Source: Apostichopus japonicus (Eukaryota > Echinodermata > Holothuroidea > Aspidochirotida > Stichopodidae). From it: DNA of 64,000 bases. Under the pieces are notes generated by a model. The model worked only from the letters and a program-made list of their open reading frames with translations. It had not been told where the DNA came from and ran no database searches. Positions 30,261 through 55,884 of the stretch are shown here, piece after piece. The position numbers were made by a program, and so were the translations under genes. How positions within the stretch are numbered: position 1 is the stretch's first letter; each line of letters starts with the position of its first letter. The stretch is taken from NCBI RefSeq assembly GCF_037975245.1, contig NC_092576.1, forward strand, positions 42,195,111 to 42,259,110, written 5' to 3'.

Positions 30261-30907
30261 TAATTATGTTTACCCATTTTTAATTTACCGTCCATATTAC
30301 ACATGATGACTTTCTGTCTGCAACATAATTATGGTGTTGCATCAAGTTTCCGTTGTCAAACGAAAGACTAGTTATTTAATGGTGTGGCTATTAAATGTGA
30401 CAAATACACTGTTGGACTCTAAAAATTCATGACTGGGAAAGATAGTACATCATGGAAGCCACTAGTCAATACGTGTTGAATAAACCTACTTGTCGATTAT
30501 CCTCAGCATTTAAAACTTACATGTTATAACTACTAATTACTCAAATATCGGACAAAGATTGAGAAATATTAAACCTATCAGATTAAATATGTGAACTACA
30601 TGACGATATGCAACTTGGTCAGGTTGAACTGGGAAAACTGTGATAGTCATACAATCACCACAAAATAAACAAAATCATATCAAGTAGTTCTAAAATTCTA
30701 ATCATAATTCGGTGTACTAGCTTTAATTTCGACGATTTCGGTGAATGAAAGATCAACATCTGTATGATATAATCTATACCAATGTGACAACAAACACGTT
30801 TACCAGTCTAAACAAAACTAACTACGCGCATTGGAAATAGTCCGTTCTAGTGTAGTCAAAGAGAAAGCAAAGTCAATCCGTCATAGTTAGTACGCCTGTT
30901 CTGGGAT

Positions 30908-44949
<14,042 letters not shown>

Positions 44950-45230
44950 GTTGATTTGGAACAGCTAACATGTAGAATAATTGATTTGAAGGATGCGTTT
45001 GGTTGAAATACTTGTCGCGATCTTATTGTTCTGGTAACTTGATAGAGTTGTTTGCTGAAAAACTCGGTCGAGGTAATTTTCCTATACATGTAATTGTTAC
45101 ATGGCCGCACCTCTTTCAACTTTAAAATTACAGACCTACTGATTGAGGACGCCCTCAGGTAACGTACTTGATTACGTCAGACAACCTCAAAGGCAACGAA
45201 TGAAAGTCTACAAGAAGATGAGCAGTTCCC

Positions 45231-45245
45231 CTTTCATACTCGGTC
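45231..45245 (-). promoter_or_regulatory. gene A promoter equivalent, degraded TATA
   Basis: Aligned to the gene B promoter: CCAAT is kept, but the TATA position reads TATGAAAG. Confidence 0.4.
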
Positions 45246-46717
45246 AAATTGGTTAAATGTTCATATTAAGTTGGTTGAAATAATAGGAACTAGTACAAGC
45301 TATGAAATATATGAAAAACTACCACCATATGGTAGTATTAATGCACACTGGCAGTTGACGTTTGTGATAAAGATTACAAGTGATTATGTAATCGGGGTTT
45401 CTTTTATTAGTTTGGCATCTTTTAAGGTATTTGGATTGTTCAATGATGATAGGGGCAGAACTGAAACCGAAGTTATATTTATGGGAATATATGACCTACA
45501 AACTTGTCCATCAGGATCTTGCTTAGTTTAACTTCTCAGATGTAACAATTTTTCTTGTTGGTACTTAAAATAATGACTCAATGCTCCATTTGACTCTCTA
45601 AACATATTAGATCGTCATTTCAATGTAGTTATCATCACAGTTAGTTACACTGTAGTCATCTTAAATATCCTATGAATATATTTCAATCATACTGAACATA
45701 AACTGTCTTGCTTAATACAAGACTACATCTTTTGGTAATGAAGAATGATATCATAGTTGTTGTTAAGGTGGGCACATTTCTTGCAGAAGTGATTTCTCTT
45801 TTGTTATTGATGTTGACTGACAGAATGGTACATAACAGCTAACGGTTTTTGCTATGCCGAACAACCTGTTACATGTTATTCGGTGAAGATATTAAATAAC
45901 TGTTAATAATCTGCAAAGGAAGCAATTATCAAGGAATTCATTGCATTCAAACAATTTTTTTCATTTCGTTTGGATTAGACCTAATCCATATACAAAATTT
46001 TATAGGTCATTTTCAAAATCATCAAATTATGAACACAAAAGTTCACAATAACTTGGCTTAAAATAATACGACGTGGAAGTTGTTTATACAATGTTTTTGC
46101 ACCATACTAAATGAAAATCAGTTTCGTAGAATTTCGTCTCATTTACCTATTTCATACTTGAAAGAATACACCATTAATTATATTACAGTATCCTGTTTAC
46201 AATATATCCAATAGCACGAGCAGATTCTCGATACATCGTTCTAGGATATACGATACACTTATACTGGTATGTTTGTTCTGATTGCGAAGAGAACAACAAA
46301 GTGAACATGTATTTACCATTGATTAACAGCAGGATATATATATATATACATATTACTCTTTAATGCATTGATCTTGGTAAGAAATGACATTGTACCCACA
46401 GGAGCGGCGGGAGGCAGGTACTCTTCCCTTCATGGAGCAATTACGTCACAATCCCCCTCTTTTTTTCTTCTTTTTTTTGGGGGGGTTCAAGATTCCTGAA
46501 GTGTAGTTATAATGAAGCTTAAAAAACACAATTTTCTTCATCCCAAATTTTCCCGGGCTTTCATTTCACACCGATTCCGATAAATATATATATATATTTT
46601 AACGGTCAAAACATTGCGTGCACAAGTAAACGTTACAGTATGTTATCATGTAAGGTGAACGTTAATTTGTTTTAATTTTTGTCTCTGAGAACATCATCAC
46701 ACCACATTTGTAGTTAG

Positions 46718-46873
46718 AATACCTGACCTCTGCCTCATACTATCTGTTCGAAGTGACTGAACTTATAATATCTCTGCCACATACTATATATTTGAAGTGA
46801 CTGAACTTATAATATCTCTGCCACCTACTACATGTTTGAAGTGACTGAACTTATAATATCTCTGCCACATATT

Positions 46874-46933
<60 letters not shown>

Positions 46934-47100
46934 ATATATATATACATATATTATACAGGTGACTGAACTTGTAATATCTCTGCCACGTACTATATGTTCG
47001 ACGTGCCTGAACTTCTAATATCTCTGCCACATACAATATGTTTGAAGTGACAGGAATTATAATATCTCTGCCACATATTATATGTTTGAAGTGACTAGGT
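46718..47100. repeat. 44-bp minisatellite, interrupted
   Basis: About seven units built around CTTATAATATCTCTGCCACA, spaced exactly 44 bp where uninterrupted (46761, 46805, 46849). A (TA)n(TG)n(TA)n block at 46877-46955 splits the array. It starts about 145 bp beyond the end of the A duplication block. Confidence 0.9.
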
Positions 47101-47399
47101 ACGATGGCTGCTGCGCTGGACTCACATGTATATTTTGATCCAACCCAACTGCTGTGTTGTACTTTACGTGTACTTTAAAGGTGGATTACTTGTTGCATTG
47201 TGTCTCTGAAGTAGATTCATTCAATACTTTTTTTTAAAATATTTATTGATGTTACATTTATGAATCTTGCAATGCACAAACATCAAACTTAAAATTTAAT
47301 TTTAGCATACCTAATGCAGTATAACGCATTCTCAACAAACAAAATAAAACTTCTCACTTTACAGGAAACATTTATCATGTAACTGCTACGTTTACTTAC

Positions 47400-47470
47400 A
47401 TTTCTGTGAGTTTCACCGAATCGTGGAAAATACCTGGACATACATCTTTGATATTATTCCCCAAAGAAAT
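47400..47470 (-). CDS. candidate leucine-rich-repeat exon
   Basis: The minus strand between ATCTTACAG and GTAAGTAA is 71 bases and reads SLGNNIKDVCPGIFHDSVKL, which fits LxLxxNxIxxxxxxxFxxxxxL. LRR receptor genes often have 72-base LRR exons; this one enters in phase 0 and leaves in phase 2. No neighbour exon is certain, so it may be an orphan piece of an LRR gene. Confidence 0.4.
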
Positions 47471-48285
47471 CTGTAAGATCATAAGAGCTTGTAAGGAAAA
47501 TTGCTGCAAATTTGAGACATTTTATTTTATAACTCAAATGCTCAAAGTGCCGAATCAAAAGCAACCCTTAGTTTTTTTTTTTTTTTTCATTTTGGCGATA
47601 AGTCAGGAAAAACGGTTGCTCAGTAGGAAAATTGTCATTTCGTAATAACACTCAGTTTCTGTGTAACATCACGCGAAACTTGAGTCGCATACCATATGAA
47701 CATCAGGACATGTTTGTTTGTTTGTTGTCATTTATTTTAATGTTTTTTAATGATTGAAATTAGTGTCGTAACTATGTCGTGGTTTGATCATTGGAACCAA
47801 ATTCACTTACAAGTTGCCAAGGTTTGTCAAGACCGTGAAAATATTGCAGGGTAAATCTGTCAAATCATTTTTGAACAACTCTCTAAAATAGAGAAAAAAT
47901 GAAAAGATTGATAACAATGTAGAAGATTAATTTCCATGTCAACCGGCTAAAGTCGGAAACACATCGATAAGTGAAATGAAGAAAAGGTCGAAATATACAC
48001 TCGAAAGATAATAATTAGATGTAAACTACAAAATTTCGTAATTTTCTAATCGCACGTATGTTCAATATTCTGTCGGAAAACTTATTAAAGGAAACATGTT
48101 GTCAAAACCACAATTCTGACATTTGTATTTCTAAGTGAGAAATAGATGGATGATTATTATCTCCATTCCTTCGTTTTTTATCTGATCAAGGGGGGGGGGG
48201 GGGGTGTTGATGATCAAAATGAAACAATAATTTTGTTTTTCATATTTGTTTCATAACCCATAATATTACACCTGAAGCATTCAAA
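47471..48285. other. no gene seen
   Basis: AT-rich, with a T-run (47572-47588) and a G-run (48190-48204). A plus-strand open frame (47406-47645) is the antisense shadow of the LRR-like exon at its start and shows no domain. Confidence 0.5.
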
Positions 48286-48750
48286 TCACTCTCTTTGACT
48301 ATTCCCACAACTAATCAAGCAAAGGTTAACTTTAGTCCATATCTGCGTATCATCTGCATACATGTGAACAGAGATATTTGACTTACTAACTAATATATCA
48401 TTGAGAGGCTTAGTATATAAAGTAAATAAAAAGGGGTCTAACACACTTCCCTGTGAGACACCAAAATAAAGTTTATGGTTTGACGATTCAAGGATTAAAA
48501 TTTGAACCTTAAATATTCTGTCAGTCAGGTAAAATTTCAAAATGTCTAAAGCTGTGCCAGAAAATCCGAACAATTTTTGAAATCTATCAAGGAAAATATT
48601 ATGATCTATGGTATCAAATACCGCACTAAGGTCTAGAAGTAACATTATAACTGCATGACGTAAATAAAACGTTCCAAGTTCATGTTGGTATAAAACGGAA
48701 ACGAATAGTAGATATAGTACTTTCATTATACTCTGGGTGTTGTGACCCAT
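48286..48750 (-). mobile_element. CR1/L2-like LINE reverse-transcriptase fragment
   Basis: Minus-strand frame with LLLDLSAVFDTIDHNIFLDR (motif A), GVSQGSVLDPFLFTLYT (motif B) and YADDTQIW (motif C), the core of a CR1/L2-group RT. It is cut off on both sides. Not the missing RT of the LINE at 28290-29790 in any provable way, though of the same broad group. Confidence 0.8.
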
Positions 48751-50191
48751 TCCTCAAATGAATTACTGCCCTCATAACTCCATCTCCTCCACATTCATGC
48801 CCATATCGTCAATTGTTTCACAATGGAAAAATGTTGACGACGTTAAAACCATTTATCTGTCTGTTATATAATTTACAATGGAGTTGCTCCCATTAATAAA
48901 CAAAATAACACAGTGTAAATAATTGTTAATATTACTACACATGTTTCGAAAATTTCAGGTTATTGTTTTCTCTGTAGAAAAGGCACCATAAAAAAGAACT
49001 TTTATAGGCGTATCATATGTCTTTTAAATGACTGTTTTAGAATAGTCAATTGTATTCTACAATTCAGAAAACAACTTACTTGTCCATAGATAAATCGTTA
49101 TATACAAACTAAGAGAAGCTAGAACGTCTCATATGCTAAACTTACCACTACCGTAAGTAAATAAACGAACTGGGTCAAACACCTCTTTTATAATTAGTAC
49201 TCTAACTAAAACTAGACTAATAACAGGATTTCATCTTCAGTTTCCATCCTATTGACGACGTTTGGATGATATCTATAACACATCTAAACGACATGAATAT
49301 TCATTAAAATTTCCGATTGACTCGTAGCAATTTCCTTCGAGTAAAGATTCTATTAGTTAAATAATGATCACCGGTTAAATTCATATCTCCCCTACAGAAC
49401 AATAGAGGCTTTCCAAATTACAGGGAAATCCAGACAAAAATGAGTCAAGAGGTCGCATAGAACTAGATTGTACCACCGTACCTACTCTGCCTCAGACACA
49501 ACCAGCGTGTTAGTGAGAACATGACTACAAACAGGAAGCCAAATTTGCCACCACGTGATAACCTGACATAGTATAATACTTTGAACGTAACTTATCATTG
49601 GGCCATTTATTTATTTCAGTTTTCTGGCTAATATTCTCTTTTAAGAGGAGCTCAATGTCTCGAATGAAAATAAATTAATGTGAAAATTAATAAACAAATA
49701 AGTAATACAAATCAAACAAAACTGTTAGCAGACAGCTTATATAATAAAGAGCCTGTGTAAGAGAATGTGTAAAAGTAGGAGTAGATCCAGCTAAAAACGA
49801 AACGTCAGGCCCTCTTACTTTTACACATATATAGGTAATATAATTTTGTGTTCAATTAAGTATTCTCCAATTCGTGTTCACGATAAACATCTGTCGTATA
49901 AATTCTCTAAATCTTATACAGACTTTCAATTTACAGTTGTCTTCGTTAGAATGGACCAATAAGAGTTAGAATGGATCGATAGGAGTCTTATACAACTTTA
50001 TTGAAGGGAAATGCTACCAAGAACTGCTTCACAATACAATATATCAAGTTTATTTTCACACCTGAACTTATCCTTTAATAAATCTCTCAGCGACAATACA
50101 AACAAAGTACGGACTCGCAAAGAATGAACCTTGAGTTAGTAGATATCATGACACCGTAATTTACTTTAAAAGTAAAAAAAAAAATGCGTAC
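48751..50191. other. no gene seen
   Basis: AT-rich. A short inverted repeat, TGTGTAAAAGTA at 49766-49777 and its complement at 49817-49828, can form a stem with a loop of about 40 bases. Confidence 0.45.
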
Positions 50192-50263
50192 AAATAAGTC
50201 AGGTTAACTGTTGACTGAAGCAGATCCGGCAGAATTTCAATATGACCGTTTCTTGACAGATCT
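50192..50263 (-). CDS. candidate leucine-rich-repeat exon, 72 bases
   Basis: The minus strand after TTTGTTCACAG reads DLSRNGHIEILPDLLQSTVN then LTYL, a clear LRR (LSRNxHIEILPxLL). Length is exactly 72 bases, phase 2 to 2, as in LRR receptor genes. The donor (GTACGC) is weak. No linked exon is proven. Confidence 0.45.
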
Positions 50264-50958
50264 CTGTGAACAAAAAGGATAAATTTACTTATTATAGAAG
50301 TAAAATTCCCGTGACGCTTCACACAAGTCATTAGTAATTTCATACGTTTCGTTCATACGGAAGACGACCTATATTTACGTATGATTTTTTTTTTTTTTGG
50401 GGGGGGGGGCAGGGGGATTTAGAGATATAGAATCATTCACATTAAAATGTGTCGATTTTTACTTGCATGATCCATGGAGAAGTTCAAGTTCCATGCTGAA
50501 CTTACAATTGTGTTACTTTGATAGGTTCATCAGGTGGTACTACTTGAAAAACATGTTTGAAACAGTCGACTCAGTAATATGCCTTCTTCGTTTGATGACA
50601 GTCACACGCATGGTTAGCACCACAAGCTGGGGGACCGGTAAAGAATCAAAATTACAACAATTTACAAGCTATTTCACACTATACAATGTCTTTAATATGT
50701 ATCATCAATCACTTTTGTATCTCTGACTTGGAATTCAATTTCTTGAACACACCAAGACTTATCAGAACCAAACCACCGTCCTAATGATATTACGAGCATC
50801 AAGTAACTTTTAAGAAAAGTCACCCAAATAGGAACCTATAGGCACAAAATCCAAACAGCCAAAACAACTAAACTACTGATCCATTCTCAACCCCAGACCC
50901 CTTGCATAGAGACTATGGTAGTGTCATCATAGTTAGGTGAACATCACGACTCCTCTAA

Positions 50959-52593
50959 AAAGGTAGCAGAACTAATGATACATATGATCTTAACGAAAAG
51001 GACTTCGAGAGGATAGCGACGGATTCCACGTCATTATGGAACTTTCTGAAATCAGTGCGGAATCCTCACAAAAATGATAACAAGGTCACCATATCGAGGG
51101 AGCTTGGATCTAAGCTAGACACCCACTTCGGCCGATTCAACAGTGCGGTTATAAAGGACATTACTCTGAACTTACCGCACCGCTCTGTCAATGACACTCC
51201 TGGAATAGAACGAGATCAGGTTAAAAGACAGTTTGGACTTGTCAAGCGAGGTGTCGCATCAGGTATTGATAACATACCCTGGTGGGTTTTTAAATATTGC
51301 TCAAATGAAATTGCTGACATTTTCACAGTCATTTTCAATGAAAGTATTAAACAGAGTATTATTCCATCTGACTGGAAACATGCCAAAACTACTCCTGTGC
51401 CCAAAATTTGCAGTCCTGCTTCAGTAAATGATTATCGCCCAATTGATATATCAAGCATAGGGTTCAATTGTATGCAAAAGTTATTACTTTCGTATGTCAC
51501 ACAATCCATTGATGAACATGGTGATCCAAATCAGTTTGCGTACAGAAAAGGTATCTCGTGCACTGATGCAATCCTCACCCTTGTCCATGGCATAGTGTCT
51601 GGGCTAAACTGTAAACAGACGACAATATCTAAAGTCCTATTTCTGGACTTTTCAAGTGCATTTAATACAGTCCTGCCCAATCGTCTACTAAATGACCTGT
51701 GTAACTTCATCGATGAGCCATGGCTCATTCATTGGCTTAGGGATTTCATGCAGGGATGGTCGAGACAAGTTAAACTAGACAAAGGCTATACAACAACTTC
51801 TGAAATCAGAGTAGGAGTTCCACAAGGTGGCCCTCTATCAGCCCTATTGTTTACTATTTATACAGATTGCATTCGCTCTAATTCTAATTGCTCAGTAATT
51901 AAATATGCTGATGACACTGTTTTATCGTGCAATATCACCAAAGGCTCCCACCAGCAAAATCAGCATGAGTATCAAGATTTTATCACTAGTATAGTTAGCA
52001 CTTGCGACCAGAAGAACCTACTTCTCAACAAAAAGAAGTGTAAGGAAATGGTTTTCGAAAACGTCAATATTAAGCACAGGGGTTTAATCGAGAAGAGAGA
52101 CGAGAGGACAATTATTCACAATACATCCGTTGAACGTACTTCCAGTACAATGTATCTAGGAGTCTGCATTGACAACAAGCTGACGTTTTCAAATCATATT
52201 TCGAAGGTATTAGCCAAGGTGTATCACATTGTCGCCACACTCATGTATATTGCTCCTCACTTTCCTGTCCATATACGAGAAAGGGTGTTTGAGGCCTCTA
52301 TCTTGCCAAATATAATATATGCTGTCCCGGTCTGGTATCACTTTGTCCAAATAAAAGATAAGAAAAGATTATTAAGTTTCCTGAGATACTGTGAGAGAAT
52401 CTTTGGATTAAATCATAACCTACTTAAAGATAAAGTTAATACGGCTGCTAGGAAGGAATTTGAGAGGCTACTAAATAACATCCAAAGAAATGAAGGACAC
52501 CCACTCCATTGTGCAATAAACTCTCTGTGCAATAAGACAAACTACAATTTGAGGAATGCTGCAATAACTCCCAGATTCAGGATTGAACTTTAG
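50959..52593 (+). CDS. LINE reverse transcriptase, jockey/Rex-like, long intact frame
   Basis: An uninterrupted frame of 545 codons follows a TAA at 50956. The first in-frame ATG is unclear because the element is 5' truncated, so the start is simply where the frame opens. Reading from 51055: SGIDNIPWWVFK (69-80), DYRPIDISS (126-134), catalytic FLDFSSAFNT (196-205), GVPQGGPLS (254-262), catalytic YADDT (284-288), then a thumb and C-terminal region with NKKKCKEMVF and MYLGVCIDNKLTF. The endonuclease is missing. Both Asp motifs are kept, so the copy is young. It would copy element RNA at a nicked target; alone it cannot move without the endonuclease. Confidence 0.9.
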   Translation, partial: KGSRTNDTYDLNEKDFERIATDSTSLWNFLKSVRNPHKNDNKVTISRELGSKLDTHFGRFNSAVIKDITLNLPHRSVNDTPGIERDQVKRQFGLVKRGVASGIDNIPWWVFKYCSNEIADIFTVIFNESIKQSIIPSDWKHAKTTPVPKICSPASVNDYRPIDISSIGFNCMQKLLLSYVTQSIDEHGDPNQFAYRKGISCTDAILTLVHGIVSGLNCKQTTISKVLFLDFSSAFNTVLPNRLLNDLCNFIDEPWLIHWLRDFMQGWSRQVKLDKGYTTTSEIRVGVPQGGPLSALLFTIYTDCIRSNSNCSVIKYADDTVLSCNITKGSHQQNQHEYQDFITSIVSTCDQKNLLLNKKKCKEMVFENVNIKHRGLIEKRDERTIIHNTSVERTSSTMYLGVCIDNKLTFSNHISKVLAKVYHIVATLMYIAPHFPVHIRERVFEASILPNIIYAVPVWYHFVQIKDKKRLLSFLRYCERIFGLNHNLLKDKVNTAARKEFERLLNNIQRNEGHPLHCAINSLCNKTNYNLRNAAITPRFRIEL

Positions 52594-52795
52594 AGGAATT
52601 CTTTTGTTTATAGGGCGTCCATGTTCATACAGCATGGTGCTCTAGAACCATTGTTGTGATTTTGTTTTTCAGTGTTTTGTCTAGTATTTACTATTTTATA
52701 TCTTTATCATAATTTTATTTATTTTCCTATTTATGAATTTTTAATGATTTATACTGGAAATAAAGAATTGAAAGAATTGAATTGAATTGAAGCAT
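50959..52795 (+). mobile_element. 5'-truncated non-LTR retrotransposon
   Basis: The RT frame is followed by a short 3' UTR and a tail of AATTG-type pentanucleotides (AGAATTGAATTGAATTGAAG, 52766-52792) instead of poly(A). Short-repeat tails are usual in CR1/L2/Rex/jockey-related LINEs. A target duplication could not be found by eye. Confidence 0.8.
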
Positions 52796-52865
52796 AAGTC
52801 CTTGTTTACTATCGTTATCGTTATGCCATTTCGCTAACCCAATCAAACAAAATCGTCACAGATGT

Positions 52866-52900
52866 TTTTTTTTTTTTTTTTTTTTTTTGGGGGGGGGGGT
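52866..52900. repeat. T-run followed by G-run
   Basis: About 23 T then 10 G. Similar T(n)G(n) joints occur at 23105-23143, 26131-26154, 46461-46486 and 50388-50409. Confidence 0.9.
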
Positions 52901-52950
52901 CAAATTGTTCTGTTCCAGGTGAATTACACATATTCAAAATGCTTGTGAAA

Positions 52951-53275
52951 CTAAAACCATTCCATGATCTCATTTAGTTGGTCGATTTTACGTACCATTA
53001 TTTCTATGTCGTTCAATCTGGATGCCTTAAAACAGGAACAATGATTTCCTTTCAATTATGCCTATCATATTCCTAGAACTACCAATAACGCATGTATTGA
53101 TAATTACATTGTAATAATATCTCGACTAAATACTCCGCATAATATTAAAGAATGGCTCACTTACGTGTTTTATTCTTTGGACCATCGTACAAGAATTTAG
53201 GTCACTGCTTGTGACCGCCTGGGTTCCGTTTGAGATAAAACATACTATCACCAGCAACCAAAACAGCATGTTCAT
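52951..53275 (-). CDS. gene C: small secreted amphipathic-helix peptide, two exons
   Basis: Exon 1 (53275-53165) encodes MNMLFWLLVIVCFISNGTQA, a signal peptide, then VTSSDLNSCTMVQRIKH and a strong CAC|GTAAGTG donor in phase 0. Exon 2 (53025-52951) follows TTCCTGTTTTAAG and reads ASRLNDIEIMVRKIDQLNEI then MEWF and TAG. The mature peptide of about 41 residues has one cysteine and hydrophobic residues every 3-4 positions, as in a coiled-coil neck. A TATA lies 55-62 bases upstream of the ATG. Length, 61 residues. It may instead be the N-terminal part (signal plus neck) of a longer lectin- or fibrinogen-related gene using the inner ATG|GTACGT donor. I do not recognise a family. Confidence 0.5.
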
Positions 53276-53330
53276 ATTTCCTGTCAGTGTTGCAAAAGTG
53301 AAAAAAAAACACCTGTATATACCGCATATC

Positions 53331-53337
53331 TTATATA
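53331..53337 (-). promoter_or_regulatory. TATA box of gene C
   Basis: Minus strand TTATATAAG, placing the start near 53303 and a 5' UTR of about 28 bases. Confidence 0.45.
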
Positions 53338-53339
53338 AC

Positions 53340-54986
53340 ACAGCGGCCGCTTCAAATCACTGTATGGAAGAACAGCAAAATTTCTGTTGAGCACATTTGA
53401 GTTGTCTTTTTATGACCAATGTACCAAACCAAACGAATAAAACCCAAAATGCGATTACAGTTTAATGAAATATAAGACATTTTTCTGGATATTTGTTGTT
53501 ACAACAAATTAAACCCAATGAGCAAGCAGTGACTGATTCGTTACGGTACTAATGTCATACAGTTGCATTGGTTATCAAACGAGAACTTAACGCTATGTCA
53601 CCCATGTGAAATTGGTAATCAAACAAGTACTTAAAGTCTCAATGTGTTTGCCAAATTTAAATTCGACCTTCCCGGCTTACTGCCCTAAAAGCTCAGTAAA
53701 AATAACACCGTTCTATTCAATTTTCATATTAATAATCTTAGTTTAATTGATTTATCTGTCGTTAAACATTTTGAGCTGAATAAAATTCGCCAGATTTTTT
53801 AACGAGTCCGTAGATTCTACAAACTTCAATCAAAATTTGCAAGCCCCACCCAACAGATCATGCGCCAATCAAATCTCTCTGTTTTGTTTACGACCGTAAT
53901 GCCTGTGCTAGCCTGTGTTAGGTCTATATATTAAAAGGATCTTATTTTCAGTCTTATCGATGCAAAATTGTGTCATTTCCTTCCTTTTCAAGGAATAAAC
54001 AGGTGTACAGACGTTTCCTCCGTGAAATTGGGTAAAAAAAAGTGGACGATACGAGTATATGTAGGTTACATGTGTGTAATGCTGATATGGGCTGTCGCAG
54101 TGATTTTACAGTAAATTGTTTGCCCCATAAGAGCAACATAAACTAAATTCCTTCCCTTCGATTGCGACAGCTTTTCTCCATTAAACCCACCTGTTCAGAG
54201 TGAATTTAGAATAGAAAAATTGAATCGGCTTCGGAAGTTTGTTTTCCGAAATTCATCAGTACACACACATTGAGACTTTAACGTTATACTACCCGGTTGC
54301 ATTGATGATCAAACGAGTACTTATCACTTTGTCACCCAGTTGAGTTGATAATCAAACGAGTACCTAAAGCCTTACAAAAATGTGTAATTTTCAATGTAAT
54401 TTGTTATTATTTCAAGTAAATTTTCTTTATGACGAAATGTAACTTGAAGGTTTACTTGGTATGGGCGAATAGTATCGGATATTAGCGAATGTAAATAAGT
54501 TGCAACAATAAACTCTGTCTAGAAGAGACAGGCAGATATTTTCATGAGTGCATTAATATGTGAGATTTATGGTCGAGCGACGAAAAAATTACGTCATTAT
54601 TAAACGATGATTTTAAGCACAATATTAAGTACAGTACGATATGTTAAAGAATGTTAAAATTACTGCTATTAGTCCATTCTTTACTGTTATGAGACTTCTC
54701 CTTTTTTTAAAAATGGCTCTTGAAACGACTGCAGAATTTCATCGATTAGAGTGACTGGACTGCATAGTCTAATGAAAAGACCATTACTTCATTCCCTCAG
54801 ATTCAACGCAAAACTCAATCATGCGGAAACTTGTAAGGCCTTAAATGACAATGTCTATAGTGAAATGCCAAGAAAGGTTTTTTTTTGAACGCCATATTGT
54901 AGTATAATTCAAGTTAAAATGTTGGTTAAGATTTGAGAATTTATAAAATAGATTAACGATAGATTTAAGATAACATTTAGGCTTAC
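53340..54986. other. no gene seen
   Basis: AT-rich intergenic sequence. A short phrase around GTCACCCA...TTGGTAATCAAAC/GATAATCAAACGAGTAC recurs at about 53530-53640 and 54280-54365, an old local duplication. Confidence 0.45.
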
Positions 54987-55076
54987 ACCAATAAGCCGAC
55001 GTCATCATGAGAACTGAGTGAGACTTGAAGAGATTAAGTGATATCTTAGTGGTGAATTTATTGAAAAGCGTTATAC
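54987..55076 (-). CDS. doubtful exon, LRR-end-like
   Basis: Minus strand between TTTCTATTAG and GTAAGC, 90 bases, phase 1 to 1: ITLFNKFTTKISLNLFKSHS then VLMMTSAYW. The spacing of L, I, F and L and the final aromatic run resemble the last LRR or hinge exon of LRR-type GPCRs. No downstream membrane exon is seen, so this is only a candidate. Confidence 0.25.
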
Positions 55077-55399
55077 CTAATAGAAACATTACTATCGTTC
55101 ATTTTGCGTTTTTCTTGACTATGACATACCAAGACTAACAAAATGTGTAACGTTAATCTTAATAACTGGTCGAGTAAATCGACGTGACTGTAGAATATAA
55201 ATGAAGATGCAGGTTTTAAGTAACCTATACTGACTTGACTAACACATTTACCATTAAACGTAACATTACAAATTATCGTGTATATTTACATAAGACCAAG
55301 GATAACGTAATTTTTATGTTACATGTCGAAAACTGTTGGGAAAAAAAGAATCTTCCAAAATCTTTAATACATTGAAGGAATTACTTTACTTTTATGATG

Positions 55400-55532
55400 T
55401 CTGGATAGTTTAATTTGTGACACAAATAAAGTTTCGAACACATACATGTAGAGCAAGTGAAAGGAATACACTGTTACATGCATCCACCAGCCTCTACCGG
55501 GATTCGAACCACGGGCCTCCCGTGGTTCGAAT
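55400..55532 (-). mobile_element. tRNA-like SINE fragment with B box and perfect hairpin
   Basis: The minus strand has GTGGTTCGAATCCCGG, a B-box/T-arm consensus, followed by about 100 bases of body. At its 5' edge ATTCGAACCACGGG and its exact complement are separated by 3 bases (55502-55532), then (TA)n begins. The A-box half is missing. Confidence 0.45.
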
Positions 55533-55560
55533 ATATATATATATATATACATATACACAC

Positions 55561-55619
<59 letters not shown>
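55533..55619. repeat. (TA)n microsatellite
   Basis: TA repeat with a few CA and TG interruptions, directly adjoining the B-box hairpin. Confidence 0.95.
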
Positions 55620-55620
<1 letters not shown>

Positions 55621-55852
55621 CACTGGATTGGTATTTACGTTTACTTCTCCAAGTTGGTGCTTAGGTTTACCTGAGGTGAAATGATTGGATCAACTTGAAA
55701 TTTTACATCAGTATACCTTATGGTACTAGGACTGCATATCAGTCGTTATAAGTTGCTACCTACTTTTTGGGTCATTTGGCAAGGAAAAATCCAATTGGTC
55801 AAACCCTTACGGTAAACCTAAGTCTTGCTCTCAAAGTATATCCCCCAGTTGG

Positions 55853-55860
55853 TATATAAG
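55853..55860 (+). promoter_or_regulatory. candidate TATA box
   Basis: TATATAAG about 25-30 bases ahead of a locally GC-richer stretch (55875-56182) that ends in a consensus splice donor. Confidence 0.35.
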
Positions 55861-55884
55861 TTGACCTGACGTACAGGCATCCGT

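Noticed and set aside
48286-48750. Host gene with YADDTQ
   Set aside because: The motif set is that of a LINE reverse transcriptase, not of a cellular gene.
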